A stretch of 64,000 nt of DNA from assembly GCA_037952775.1 (NCBI GenBank), contig JBANAY010000004.1, forward strand, positions 9,982,001-10,046,000, given 5' to 3'. The stretch's first letter is position 1. Every line of letters begins with the position of its first letter. The translations under genes were made by a program, and so were the position numbers. The DNA is from Clonostachys chloroleuca. Taxonomy: Eukaryota > Ascomycota > Sordariomycetes > Hypocreales > Bionectriaceae. Of this stretch, positions 34,857 through 46,091 are shown in pieces. The notes below the pieces were generated by a model that was given only the letters and a program-made list of their open reading frames with translations, searched no databases and was not told the DNA's origin.

Positions 34857-37800
34857 CTTTACGACAGTGTTTTCCTTTCCTATTATTTCCTTGTGGTCAT
34901 TTCTCAATTATTTCTTTCTTTAGCTAAGGGCTGACGGCTTGTTTTACTTTTTTTTATGTATTTCCATTGATGGATAGATGGGATGTTCAGAGCGTCTCTA
35001 TTCTCTTCTATCTTTGGATGGTGAGGGCATTTGCTCCCCATGTACCTAGGGTGTGGATTCATCTATCTTGAGTATGAATCAGGAGTTGGACTGGATTGGT
35101 TTGGTTTGGACAGGCATACAAGGGCAGACGGGCGTTATTCCCCCATCACGAACCTGGGGGCGGGGATTCAGCTGCTTTCAGGCATGAATCAGTACTTTGC
35201 CTGGTCTGAGCTGGGATGGATTGGATCACGAGGCGGGCGTTAACAGGGAATAAGCGGGCAAATTGGAAAATCAAAAGGTACGGGCCTGTATGACAGCACT
35301 AACAACCAGGAGCGGTCTTTAGGCCCTTCGGTAGTAGTGCATCTCACGACAGGTGGCACACGGACGGGGGCAGCAGGGGAGGTCGCTTGGGCAAGTCTGT
35401 CAGGTTTCTTTTGTGAGTTTTAAAAACAAATTGATGCTGTTCTTCTCCGCTGTGACGCATGATGTGAACTGTACAGTTACAGCGGGACGATCTTCCGTGG
35501 GGTCGGGCCACTCGAAGCAGACGAATCGACTTCCAGCCCGCTCCGCAGAGGCCCATCAGCTTTGCGAGCGTGCATTCCGTTCGTTCTTTTCAAAGGTTTC
35601 AATCATTCCACCTCGAACGGCCAGCAAGGTTACCTGGCAGCACCCTCATGCAGCGCGAGTAAATGCACTGTGATGGAGGGCGCCGTCGCTGGTCAGCGGG
35701 TGCGGTGCCAATGCCACTGTGCCAGCTAACACCGCGGGCCGCAACGACGTGCCAATTAGTCTCCTGTAGCGTGTCGCAGCTGTGATGTGGTCTTTTTCCC
35801 CCACACTTCTCCCCCCTTACGACCTGAGCGACCATGACAGAACCGGCTGGGCACCGCAACCCGCCGCCTGAACTGGTCTCCAATCAGCCCCAGCCAGGGC
35901 CCAAGGAAGCGAGTTGAATTGGGGAGTGCGTGCACGGCCTTGGACCTCCTTTTGAACGATTGGGTGGAAGAAATGCCCGGATGCCATATATGCATTGCAT
36001 CTGCAACTCGAGCCTAACCTCGGATGCTCCGCGACTGAGCCGCTGCCACGCTTCCCCATAATACGATGGGCGCTCTGCGATGCGACCGAGGGGCGAGAAA
36101 ACATACCAGCAGGCTGCCAGGTCAGCGTCCGTGGGGAGAGGACGGTGATTGGAAATTCTATAATTAAGGGTTGCAACGAGGGATCATGGATGCAGCCTGG
36201 CTCGAACGTCCCAGCCGCCAACTTCTCCAGGGAGGGTGGGAGGCGGTTCCGGCCCCCGGGTGCGCCGCCCGTTCAAGGGCTTATGAGGGGGAGATGAGGT
36301 TGTTTTTGATTGGAAATATCGGTCATGTGGGCATCGTGAGACCTGCCATGGAGAAATCACACGGTAGCCACCGAGCCGTCCGGTGGCATTGCGCTTCTGG
36401 CATGCGACGATGCCAGTTCACCCCCAATGTAACCGCCTCTCGACCACCGCGCTGCCACCAGCGCATAATGCTACCTCAAGGTGGCCTCATTATCGTGCCT
36501 CTGACCCCCCCAGCCCCAAATTGAGAGAGGAGACGGCGACGCGAAAGCAGAGAGCCAAGAAGCGAACTAGGGGTGTTGGGCAGGCTTGAGCGGATAAACG
36601 GTAGCAGCAGGCAGGGTGGGTTCGAACTTGGCGGCCATCGCAAAAGGGGAGCCCCCAGGTTGGCAAGTTGGGTTGGTCGCACCCCCGGCTCAGGCTTCGT
36701 CTGCGGGCCCAACCAAAACCTTACCTCCCTTGGGAAATGGTGGCCGGAAGGGCTCCGCGGGCCTGCTGCACAACTGGCTCGCGCACTTGGAGCTAGCAAC
36801 GCACGAATGCCTGGTTGGCGCTCACTTTACTTGGGGGCAGGATTTTGGACTGCATTGTGCCCCGAGCTTCTCTCTCCCCCTCTCCTTCCCGCAAGGCTGG
36901 TGCCGGGCATGGCAACAACTCGTCTCATCTCGGGGACTTGCCATGATTCTCAAGGCCCTGACCCTGGACGCATTTCCCGCCTGGAAGGGAAGCCCAGCAA
37001 TCCAGTCTCTCTTCTTTATGTCATTCGTTTCCCCTTGTCCTTATTTCGCGAGTTCCATGCGATGCCGAAAAGTGGTCGCAAGTACCGAGATCTCCTCTCC
37101 TCGGGCGATATGCCTGAGAACGGGCGCTGCCTGGTCAGGTTCGCCAAAACCCCCGACGCGAAGGCTACCCTGCCCGAGCCGAGGGGGGGCATGGGTGCTT
37201 TGGACGACGGGCGGCGAAGGGCCTGGGAATAGGGCGGTCTTTGTCGAGATGACAGGACATGCGAAATCTCTCGGTATTTCCCGTCGCCTGCGATTGCGAG
37301 AGAGAGGAGTTCGTTGGCTCTAACGGTATGGGAGCATGGTTTGTGAGGCAGATGCTAGACGCTGATCGTCGCTCCCACAGGTGGGCGCAGGTGGAGCGTG
37401 TGTTGTGGTAGTGGCGACATCCACCGAGATGTCGCCGCGGAGTTGTCGTCATAGGCATCATGTAGGGTAAGCACATGTCGGGGGAGGTTATGTAAAGCCC
37501 CGAAGGCATGATCAATACTGTAATTGATATACGTGCAAGAATTGCTTCAATTAGACAGAGACGAAGAGTGATTGTCCCGGTGGTGCCTATTCAAGTGGAG
37601 TTTTCGACGAGGCTGAGCTGGAAGAATTTCAACGTTATTTCCCTATGGTGGATGGAGTCCTGGTTGTTGGTTTTGCAGAAACAGCATGGGAGTGCCCTGC
37701 ATTCGACATAGATAGCTCAATATAAAAGAAGTTTAATGTTTCGGCTCTCTCAATTTGTATTCTCATTCAAGAGAGTGATCCTCAATGCCTATCAATGGAT

Positions 37801-37943
37801 GATGGAACATGGTCAGTCCCTAGAAAATTTGTTGATGTAGAACACGAAGGACCTGGCGACAGCCGTAGGGTAGCTAGCTGATCACAAACTACAAACATCA
37901 ATCTTCGACCTGTCAATGCTTCAAGTCTGCTACATGCGAGAAT
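34857..37943. other. Gene-poor region after the F-box/ankyrin gene
   Basis: It begins with the T-rich 3' UTR of the F-box/ankyrin gene. Two overlapping plus-strand open frames (36573-37232 and 36616-37323, 219 and 235 codons) have no domain, no splice support and irregular composition, and I do not call them. No repeats of note. Confidence 0.4.
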
Positions 37944-38168
37944 TTGTGCCATCTTTTAGTTCTGAACAATCTCGCAGATGAGCTTACGATTGCTAAGTCG
38001 CACTTCGTAGACCAGAACCGATATGGGTCGTCCTGGAGCAGGGCATCCATGACACTGGCAACACCAATACCGTTGTGTGACCACCTTCGCCCTTCCAACA
38101 TTCTCGTTGACCCGAAGACCCTTGAAATGACTGTAGTCCTCGGCCCTGAAGATACAAAGTCATTGTAA
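37944..38168 (+). pseudogene. Fragment of an APH-like phosphotransferase
   Basis: One frame contains the tail of a kinase-like domain: a helix region (LVLNNLADELTIAKSHFVDQ), then the loop CDHLRPSNILVDPKTLEMTV, then VLGPEDTKSL and a stop. In intact fungal members the loop reads CDDxRPxNxLVD and is followed by a D-W/F-E metal-binding motif. Here the catalytic D is H, and the D-x-E reads G-P-E. No convincing N-lobe precedes it and nothing of the C-terminal part follows. I infer a decayed partial copy. It differs from the intact gene at 24612-26213 and is not a recent copy of it. Confidence 0.55.
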
Positions 38169-39330
38169 TTCAACGTTAGCGTGATTTGCCTTGTTGACTG
38201 TTGTCGTCCGGCCCACGAGAGCGGCTGATCATAGCTGTCTGGTAAGGTTGCGGACCTTCATCAACCAGTCAACTGATGCTCAGAACACGGTATCATTCGA
38301 TCATGAGGCGAACTCTCGGCGATTCTCTTTCAATCTTTATGTATGATTATCGGATTCGGCCCGCCAGGGAGAATGCTGTTGGGCGAACTTCTCGGGGGTG
38401 GAAGGAGCACTCATCCCAACTTCAATTTTCTGGCACATGTCTTGACACAACTGAGTCTACCTAGCCTCAGAATCATCTCTTCCACCGTCACTTCCCTCCA
38501 TCGCAGCCGAGGGCGCCGATTGTGATGCCAAATCTCCCACTCACGAGTAAACCGGGAAGTTGTAGAACTCTGGACCACATGAGACTTGCGTAATGATGAT
38601 TAGAAAACCGCCACTATGAGCAGTGGCTCGCCTAGGAATTTCCATTACACGGATGTCCTTCTTCCGATTGTGGACCTGCAAGTACTTAATTAGCCGAGTG
38701 GCTTGTATCGTGAAGTGAAGGGGGAAGTTGCCACCGCTTGGAACATTGTAGCCTCAGTTCTTGAGATGTTGGCCAAGTCTCCCATCTCCAATCTGTAATA
38801 CGACTATCCAGGGCAGAATTATAGACCCTAGGGGCTTGTTTATCTGGAAGCCAGGGAAGAGAATTCCAACTAGATGGAAATTGATAGGCTGCTGGAAGTG
38901 GTGGGTTTAGAAGAGTTGAGTACTCTCAGCTTGGAGGCACGCTGCGATGTCAGTCAGCTTTGGAACCAAGAGTACCCATTGATCCTTCCTGGGGACCGGA
39001 GGGACAGCTACTGAAGCAGGTAGGTGCCTGCCTGGTTTCCTTTAGGGGGACTCCGGTGGCCCACAGGGCTTGCTCTCCTGCGCCCGGTGCCTGCCTCGCG
39101 CGTAATGTGAACCTGATGTGAGCCCGAGGGTGGTGCCTGCCATCTGGAAGTGTGTTGGCCTGAGGCAGAGTCGGTTCTCAGAAGAATCTAGCATGCAAGT
39201 CCTTGCATTCAACAACTTGTCCACCTCCCACACATCTCCAAAGTGTCTCACACCTTGTAATTTTGTTGTACCCTCTACTCCCCTTGGCATTTTGTTGTAT
39301 CCTCGGCTCAAAGTGCAAACATCTACTTCC
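38169..39330. other. Upstream region of the multi-module F-box gene
   Basis: No gene is supported in this stretch. A frame at 38343-38525 is open, but without a recognisable domain. The last 100 bases before 39331 are CT-rich and rich in CACA, in keeping with a 5' UTR. Confidence 0.4.
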
Positions 39331-42300
39331 ATGTCAGTCGGCGCTTTCTGCGGCTGTTGTGGGGGCCCCTTTGAGAGGTATGATACCGAGCCGACATTCG
39401 ATCCGGTGCCATGGCATCGCAAGGCTCGAGCTGGTAAGACGTCCGCTACTGTTGAGTGATCATCTGCAATAATCTAACGAAGCAAAGTCCGTGTTGACGA
39501 GAGCCGTTGCCATGTTACGCTGTCTCCGGTTGGCTACGCACATGAGTTCCATATTTCAGTCAACAGCAATGGAGACGTAGGTCCTAACACCAACTTTCCG
39601 CCCTTGTTGGACGAGGACGTGGATGAGGTTGAAGAAGTCTCACTCTTTCACGATCCCAATACCTATCGGCCTCAGGCCTACGGGGTGCATGACTTGTGTT
39701 GGAACCTCTTCAAGTACCGTGTCAGATGCAACCTGCCAGCCGAGTTGGAAGATGCCAGGCTTGCTGAGACGCTGTTTTGGCAGTTTGACAACTTGCCCAG
39801 GGCCACTTTTCATTGCCTGGTGCCTGATAACCACTACCATGGAGCAACAAACCTGAGAAAGGATGAAGACGAGCTTCCAATTTTGCTTGAGGATCCAACC
39901 GAAGTGCTGCCCCTTCCCAGAAATAGCGTCGGGCGAGGTGAAGCATCCCATTCAGACCTGGATTTGATCAAGCATGATTCCCCAGAAAATGTCTTTGACC
40001 GAATTCCCCAGGAAATCATCTGCCAGATTCTTGTTCATCTATCTTCTAAGGACTTCTCTAATGTTCGACTGGCTTGTCGCACTGTTGCGTCAGTATCTAC
40101 TCCCAAGTTATTACCTCAGAAATTCTGGGCGACAAGATTTGTGCCGCCTCATGAGTTCGGGTTTGTTTTCGCCCACGAGAATCCTCAGATATCGGAGACC
40201 AGGAAACCGTGGCGCCTCCTCTATAAACAGTATACCGAAGCTCTGAACACTGAGGAGGGAATTCAAGGGATCCGAAATCGGCAGCGCATGTACCTTTGCG
40301 TGGAAGATTTCGCCCTCGCGACTGAACAGCTACTTCATCCAGATACACGTTGTCTTACGGACAGCGAAGAGTTCCAAAGTTCTATCCAAGATGTAACTCC
40401 AAATGCTCCGACCCGATTCTCGTTTTCATGTCCTCGGTTGATTGAGTCGGACTTCCGTGAGCCTCAACTAAGGCGTGGTGTGCAGCCAATCGCGAGAATG
40501 CAAATTAACCTTGTTGCGCCGCCTCCTGCTGTATCGCTAAAGTTATCTGTTTCTCTTGTACACTTTAACAGCAAGGTGTACATCTCTGGGTTTAGATCCT
40601 ACTGTCTAGATCATTCCGGCCAAGCTTCTGGCCCCGTTAGCATTGGGACAATCATTCCATCAACGGAAGAGCACATCGAGATACGGTCAGCTGAAAAGAT
40701 TGTTTCTGTCGAAGTCACAGCTTCAGATCTGGGAATCCATGGCCTAGTATTCCACCTTGAAAACTGCGATGGAGCGGCTTCAGTAGCCGCGGGAGTCACC
40801 ACCTGCCTTGATGGCTCGTTTGGCAAGACAGTGCTACGAGCGAGAAAGCACGCGACAGGCATGGAGATTGATTTCGATGTTAGTATGCCTTGCTTTGGAA
40901 GTTATTGACATGTTGACTAATTTTGGCTGTTTGGTAGCAATTTAAGGCGGTGGCGATCAAGATCGTTGAAGACGGCGATGGCTCTCTTCCGACGGCCATT
41001 AGCCCGCACATGCTTTGGAATCCAGCAATTTTGAATTTGAAGAAGAGAGCAGAATTGCAGCCTCCTATGCTTGGCATCTATGAATACCCCAGCGGCTTCC
41101 CCCTTCGCTTATATATGGCGTTTGGTGGTGACAACGGGCAGAAGCTGTCTTCCTTGAATCGCATCACAGCTTATGTGTATTCTCGCACGGGTTTCCACGG
41201 GTTTCGCTTTGGTTATGACAATAACGAAGACATATTCATTGGGAGGGATTCCATTCTCGAGGAGGAAAATGGGACGTATTGGCCCTGCCTAGAACCTACA
41301 TTCGCCATTGACGGAAAAGGTGGTGAACGCGTAATATCCTTTGAGGTACGCCGTACACGGAGCTCGACATACCGCAAGAAGATCATTTTTTCCATCGAGG
41401 TAATTGATGCGATTCAAAAACTCTATCGTTGGACGCCCATCTGCCTTCAATATTGTCTAATGTTTCTTTTTGTTCTAGGTCTTTACGAATACCGGCCGTT
41501 CTATGAATTTTCAAATACACGACAGCCTTTCCCGACCTCCTGGAAATCTTTCCTCCCTAAGTATCTGTGCGTCGGATGACAAGCTCCCGATAGCAATAGT
41601 TGCTACTAGTGAAGTTCGTATTGTTCCACCTAGTTTTCTTCTTGATCTGCGCTGCTATGTTGTGCTCGAGCCACCTTTGCTGACCACAATAGCCACCACA
41701 TACTCCGTGGGAAAGTCTTCATGTCCTGAATGGCACTGAAAGGCACCACTGTACAATTGTAGTCGAAAATCAACAATCTCACCGCAACGGCAATCGTTTA
41801 GATGTGACCAAAGACTGGATTCAATATTCAGCTTACTGGATGCTTGGATCGGGCGGCAGCTGTTTTGGAGGCGCTTCCTTGCGCGGGATCAAGCGCATTC
41901 GAGTCTCTTCCGGTCTTCGGGGCCGTTCCAGGTCTGCCAAATATATTAGCGGACTCTGGATTGAATACTATCAAGGTGATGATGTTGTTCTTGGCCAGTG
42001 GATTCATGAGGTGGGATCCTTTGACCTTGTACCGGCCGAGTCCTTGACGCACATCAAAGTGTGGTCTACGCTGGAAACCGAAACACCTTTGCGGATGGAA
42101 AGCTTTGGAAAAGTCGTCGGCATTCAGTTCGTTACATCTTCCGGCCGGCGCCGCAACTTTCGAATTTATTCTCAGCACCCCTTCATATACATGCACTGGC
42201 GCTCGACACCGTATGAAGAATTGGTAAGCTGCATCGCATCTGAAAGGACGAGACAAGCGTTGCTAATGTCATCTTAGCGAGACATGATGTGGGCATTCGG

Positions 42301-43065
42301 CTCACACCTCGATGAAGTCCAAGTTATACACCAGTCATTGCTTCCAGATGTGAGCTCCTGTCTCGTTTTGTATGACCTCCCACGGCTGCGCCGGCCACCC
42401 GATCTTTCGACCAGGACCTCTCGTGTTTACCGTCAAGTTGGTGGAGCTGAAACACCAAGACTGACTAACCCCGCTCTGTGGCGACTTGCTTTGAGGGAGA
42501 CATTCTTCTAGAAGGAAAGGTCCCCTGATGGTCGGTGGGCTAGGCTCCTTCTCATTCATATAATTTTTGAGGATAAAGCCCTCGTTGGTATTCAGTTCGT
42601 GTACGATCACGGGATTACGACTAGTCTGGGATCGGTCTTAGGCGAACGCTACAGCCTGTCTCTTGACGAGGGCGAGAACATTGTCGTTCTAGCTGTCAAA
42701 GAAGAAGATAACAAAATTTTGTCGTTGGAGGTAAGTTTTGATCTTGGGCCCTTCGGTCTCTTGAAGACGCCGATTAATTAATACTTGGGCAATAGCTGCA
42801 CACTGATCGAGGCAAGCATTTACGAGCTCCAGAAAATAGCGAGGGTAGCGAAACGCTGGCCCTGGCCGTCTTCGAACTAGACAAACGGTCTGAATTTGCG
42901 AGCAAAGTCGAAGGGGAGCGCAAGTTTGTCTTTTCATTCCACCCTGTGAGGGACATTGGGCCGTGCATTGGGTTGTGGTTTATGGCGATGCAGGATGAGT
43001 GGGAGCTTCGTTTCGAAAGCGCTGGCCCTATTTTCCTCTCCAGCGAACATGTAGACCAAGTTTGA
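39331..43065 (+). CDS. F-box protein with tandem beta-rich modules, eight-exon model (about 1060 aa)
   Basis: Proposed exons are 39331-39433, 39488-40878, 40938-41399, 41479-41613, 41693-42223, 42278-42349, 42512-42730 and 42796-43065. Seven GT..AG introns (54, 59, 79, 79, 54, 162, 65 nt) keep one frame. The N-terminus (MSVGAFCGCCGGPF) has a CxxC-like pair. An F-box lies at about residues 202-250 (NVFDRIPQEIICQILVHLSS). The rest resembles the fungal F-box family with the C-terminal domain called DUF7600 (family name from memory) and repeats a beta pattern: ISGFRSY..EKIVSVEV, FHGFRFGY..GERVISFEV, ISGLWIEYYQGDDVVLGQW..THIKVW, and LVGIQFVYDH..ENIVVLAV. This suggests an SCF adaptor with several lectin-like modules; carbohydrate binding is inference. 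The GTTCGT donor at 41614 and the 162-nt sixth intron are the weak points. The last two exons read well but could belong to a different splice form. Confidence 0.75.
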
Positions 43066-43738
43066 TTGCTGGCTCTACGACTTAAACCGCCATCGGTTTG
43101 CTAGACTACCTACCTATTGTCCTTTTGGTGCACCTACTCCATTCCCCTATTTTTTGGACACCGTTTGGGGCGTTTCCTACTTTTTGGGTCCCATTTAGGG
43201 CTTTGTATGTTTACATCGCGAAGAAACTCTCAAACTAACCAATAATAAAAAGAAACATTCATTATAGCTGATGGAATGGCTTATGCACGGTGTTCAATCA
43301 CACTGATTGGTCCCATGTGTCGGCGTTTATGCGACCTACACCTTCGGAGATCACCGCCGCCACCTGGGAAAAGCAAACATTGTCAACCGTGTTCAGCTGT
43401 GTTATCTCTGTGACAAGTCAGGTTTGCGTGGAAAGAGGCTTGAGGTTCCCCCGCCCAGCCCCCGTTCTAGTGATTTCATGTGTGTGACACGCAATGTAGG
43501 TCTCAAAGCTGAGCATGGGATTGGACCGTCATGTTTGTCAGCTTTCAGCCTTGATGGCTGCCAGAGAAGTAGGTACTGTCTTGTCCCACCGATATTTTCA
43601 TTCTGTCCCCCCTTCCTGTCATCATCAACAGCATCACCAAAGCTAACGACAAAAATTCACATCATACCTTGCCCTAGTTGGGTTGACACATCGTCATCTA
43701 TCTCCTTGAATGATCCACGCATCGCAGCATCTCTCGAA
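43066..43738. other. Intergenic between two co-oriented genes
   Basis: These 673 bases separate the F-box gene stop from the next start. They contain an AATAAA near 43244 for the upstream gene, then a CT- and CA-rich leader for the downstream gene. No gene is seen. Confidence 0.55.
43244..43249 (+). terminator. Possible poly(A) signal of the F-box gene
   Basis: AATAAA lies about 180 bases after the stop at 43065 in an A-rich context (AATAATAAAAAG). Fungal poly(A) signals are loose, so this is only a candidate. Confidence 0.3.
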
Positions 43739-46091
43739 ATGTTTACCATCGAGAACATCAAGGACGGCGAGATCGTGCATCAGATGAGCCTGCTCATCAA
43801 AGGCTTCTCCGATAATTGTGTCATCGCCCACACAAATATCCTCGTCTCTGTTAGCGCTGAATCTGAGCGTGAGACAGGAGGAGGTCGCAAGCAGGAGTGG
43901 CCTATGTCCAGAGGCTGCTTCAAGGCGCTTGTGATTCTGAATCCCGGCAAGAACGATATAATCATAAGCAATCTCAGCGTTGGCTTAACCACGGTGGGTA
44001 GCAGGATGTCCCGCCTGGCCAAGGGCCAAACCGCCCGGGCTGATGATAAACTGACAAGTTACAGATCTCTGTCAATTATCTGCCTGTCGCGCAGACACCT
44101 CCACTTCATCTCGCCATACTTGTCGCCCATGATTCGCCTGAGAAGATCGACTTTCCGCCGTGTAAAGCGGGAAGTATCGCAGATCATGGGACCTTGGGGG
44201 CTGCCATCAAAAAGCTGCGCATGGCGGCAGCTATGTGTCAGGCGCTGCTAGCCGAGGAGATGCATGCCGCCGGCCTTGGGCGTCGCTCGTTCCGTTTGGA
44301 ACTGGAGGACGGAATAGACACTCTCAGGTCTGAGTCCATGTATGATACTCGCCGCTCGGCGTTGTATCGGTCGGCGATCAAAGTCCACGTTCTCAGAACG
44401 GATAAGACAGTCGCTGAGATACGCCGAGCAGAAGGCACTCCGGACCACAATGAGCTGCTCGAGATATTCACCAAGGCTCTGGAGACCGAGGAGGGCTTGT
44501 TTGGCCCCAAGGGCGTTGTTGCCGGCTTGGTTCTTGACTCAAGCTACGACGCAAGCAAAGATATCCTTTCGGGCCACGCTTCGTTTGCGAAGCACGATCC
44601 CAGCTCCATGTCTGTTGGCGTAATTGGCTCTCAGCTCGTGTACACATGGCCAAGATTTTCCGAAGAGGTTGCGAATTGCCTCTCAGATATCACAGGGAAT
44701 GAATTCAATGTGCGAACAACCAATTGGGCGTCGTGCGCCATGAGCCAGGGATCCTTTTTCGAGAAGATTGGCCATGCCTTTGGCATCCCTCTCGAGGCTA
44801 CCTTCATGAAACTAGGCCACTGGCAAGACTGGCCTAAGCACTTCCTTCCTCACCCACCCACAAAGGGCGAGGGCCTACTGACCACTGACGACAATGTCAA
44901 GTGGGAATGGTCGTTGGAAGACAAGCTCCGCCTCTTGGGCGAGCCTCATTTCGCACACCCGATGGACGAAGAGCGAGACTCCCACGCGCCGACGATCTAT
45001 GTTCGAGGACAAGCTGGCTTTGACCAATTGGCCGTCGAGTGCAGGGCTGGCATTGCTGCGGCGTATCTCAACGGCATTGCCATACATCGTATGCCAACGT
45101 CGAAACCGCTCCGACAGCTTGTCATCAGCTTCATGACGCTGAAGTATGATTATGAGCAGCAAGAGGCGCTGCGATTGAAGGTGCTGTCAATGAATGGAAA
45201 ACACGTGGATCTCCCGGTGTGGAAGGTTGTGTCCTCCCAGGCTCCGGTGAGGATTCCCGGAACGGAGATGTACCTTAGAAGGGTCAACGCCGGCCATCCA
45301 ATGACAAAGTCTGACAGGTCGTGGGCGGCCATGTTGAAGAAGCGAGATGACCAGGGCCAGATGGTGCGAGCGCACAAGATTGACATGCGAGTTGACTCTC
45401 GTTTCCGGGGCGTAGGCATTTACTACGACGATGGGATCAAGGTCGACTGCGGAAAGCGCGGTGGCCGAGACGCCCCAGCTCGTGTGATTACCCTTCCGAA
45501 GAAGGTGAGAATCTGCAGTGTCGAGGTGGCATACAGCGAACCAACCCGCTTTGTTGGTATGCAGATACACCTTTCGAATGGACAGGCCATAGGTGCCTTG
45601 AACGAGGGCGCTTCAAAGGTCACATTAGAGATGAGTAAGCTCCTGAGCCGATTTCTTCCCTTTCTGTTCTTGCGCATCGGAGATCCGAGTTGCTGACTAG
45701 GATTTTAGAGCCAAATGCGAACGAGGAGATTGTCGGCTTCTACGGGATGAACGGGCCGGATGGGGAGTGCTGCCAGTTCGGCATCCTGAAGGCGCCCAAG
45801 GATGCCCCACTGCCCGACTCTCTGTATGACAAAGCTGAGCTGCAGGGTGGTTCGGGGAGTTATTATGACCCTGATAATGACAGGCGAGGAAGTGTAACTG
45901 AGGAGGAGGAGGAGCCAAGTGATGTTGATGAGGCCGATACTTGGGATGATGAGGTGGCCCGCCAGTCAGATGTGCCCATGTCTTGGGGTTGTGATGATGA
46001 GTATGAGTATGGCAATGAGGAGGCTGAGTTTTATTGGGATGATGAGGATGATGATGGCAATCGCTATTATTACGAGTATGGTTACGAATAG
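43739..46091 (+). CDS. YIL108W-type metallopeptidase homologue with jacalin-like module, probably inactive (735 aa)
   Basis: Exons are 43739-43993, 44065-45634 and 45709-46091. The introns are 71 nt (GTGGGT..ACAG, branch CTGAC) and 74 nt (GTAAGC..TTAG, branch CTGACTAG). The protein follows the fungal putative zinc metallopeptidase family related to yeast YIL108W: an N-terminal beta region (EIVHQMSLLIKGFSD, GCFKALVILNPGKND), then LRMAAAMCQALLAEEMHAAG and GLGRRSFRLE, then GSQLVYTWPRF, then the zinc site region FFEKIGHAFGIP and QDWPKHFLP. In the family the zinc site is HEVGHAFGxPH. Here residues 318-319 are E-K in place of H-E, and position 328 is L in place of H, so two of three zinc ligands and the catalytic Glu are missing. 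From about residue 530 a jacalin-like module follows (FRGVGIYYDDG, VRICSVEV, VGMQIHLSNG). The last 75 residues are very acidic and Tyr-rich. The start MFTIENIKDGEIVHQ fits the family's N-terminus. Confidence 0.85.

Noticed and set aside
36616..37323. 235-codon plus-strand frame overlapping a 219-codon frame
   Set aside because: Two mutually exclusive frames of similar length in GC-rich sequence, neither with a domain or codon pattern of a gene.
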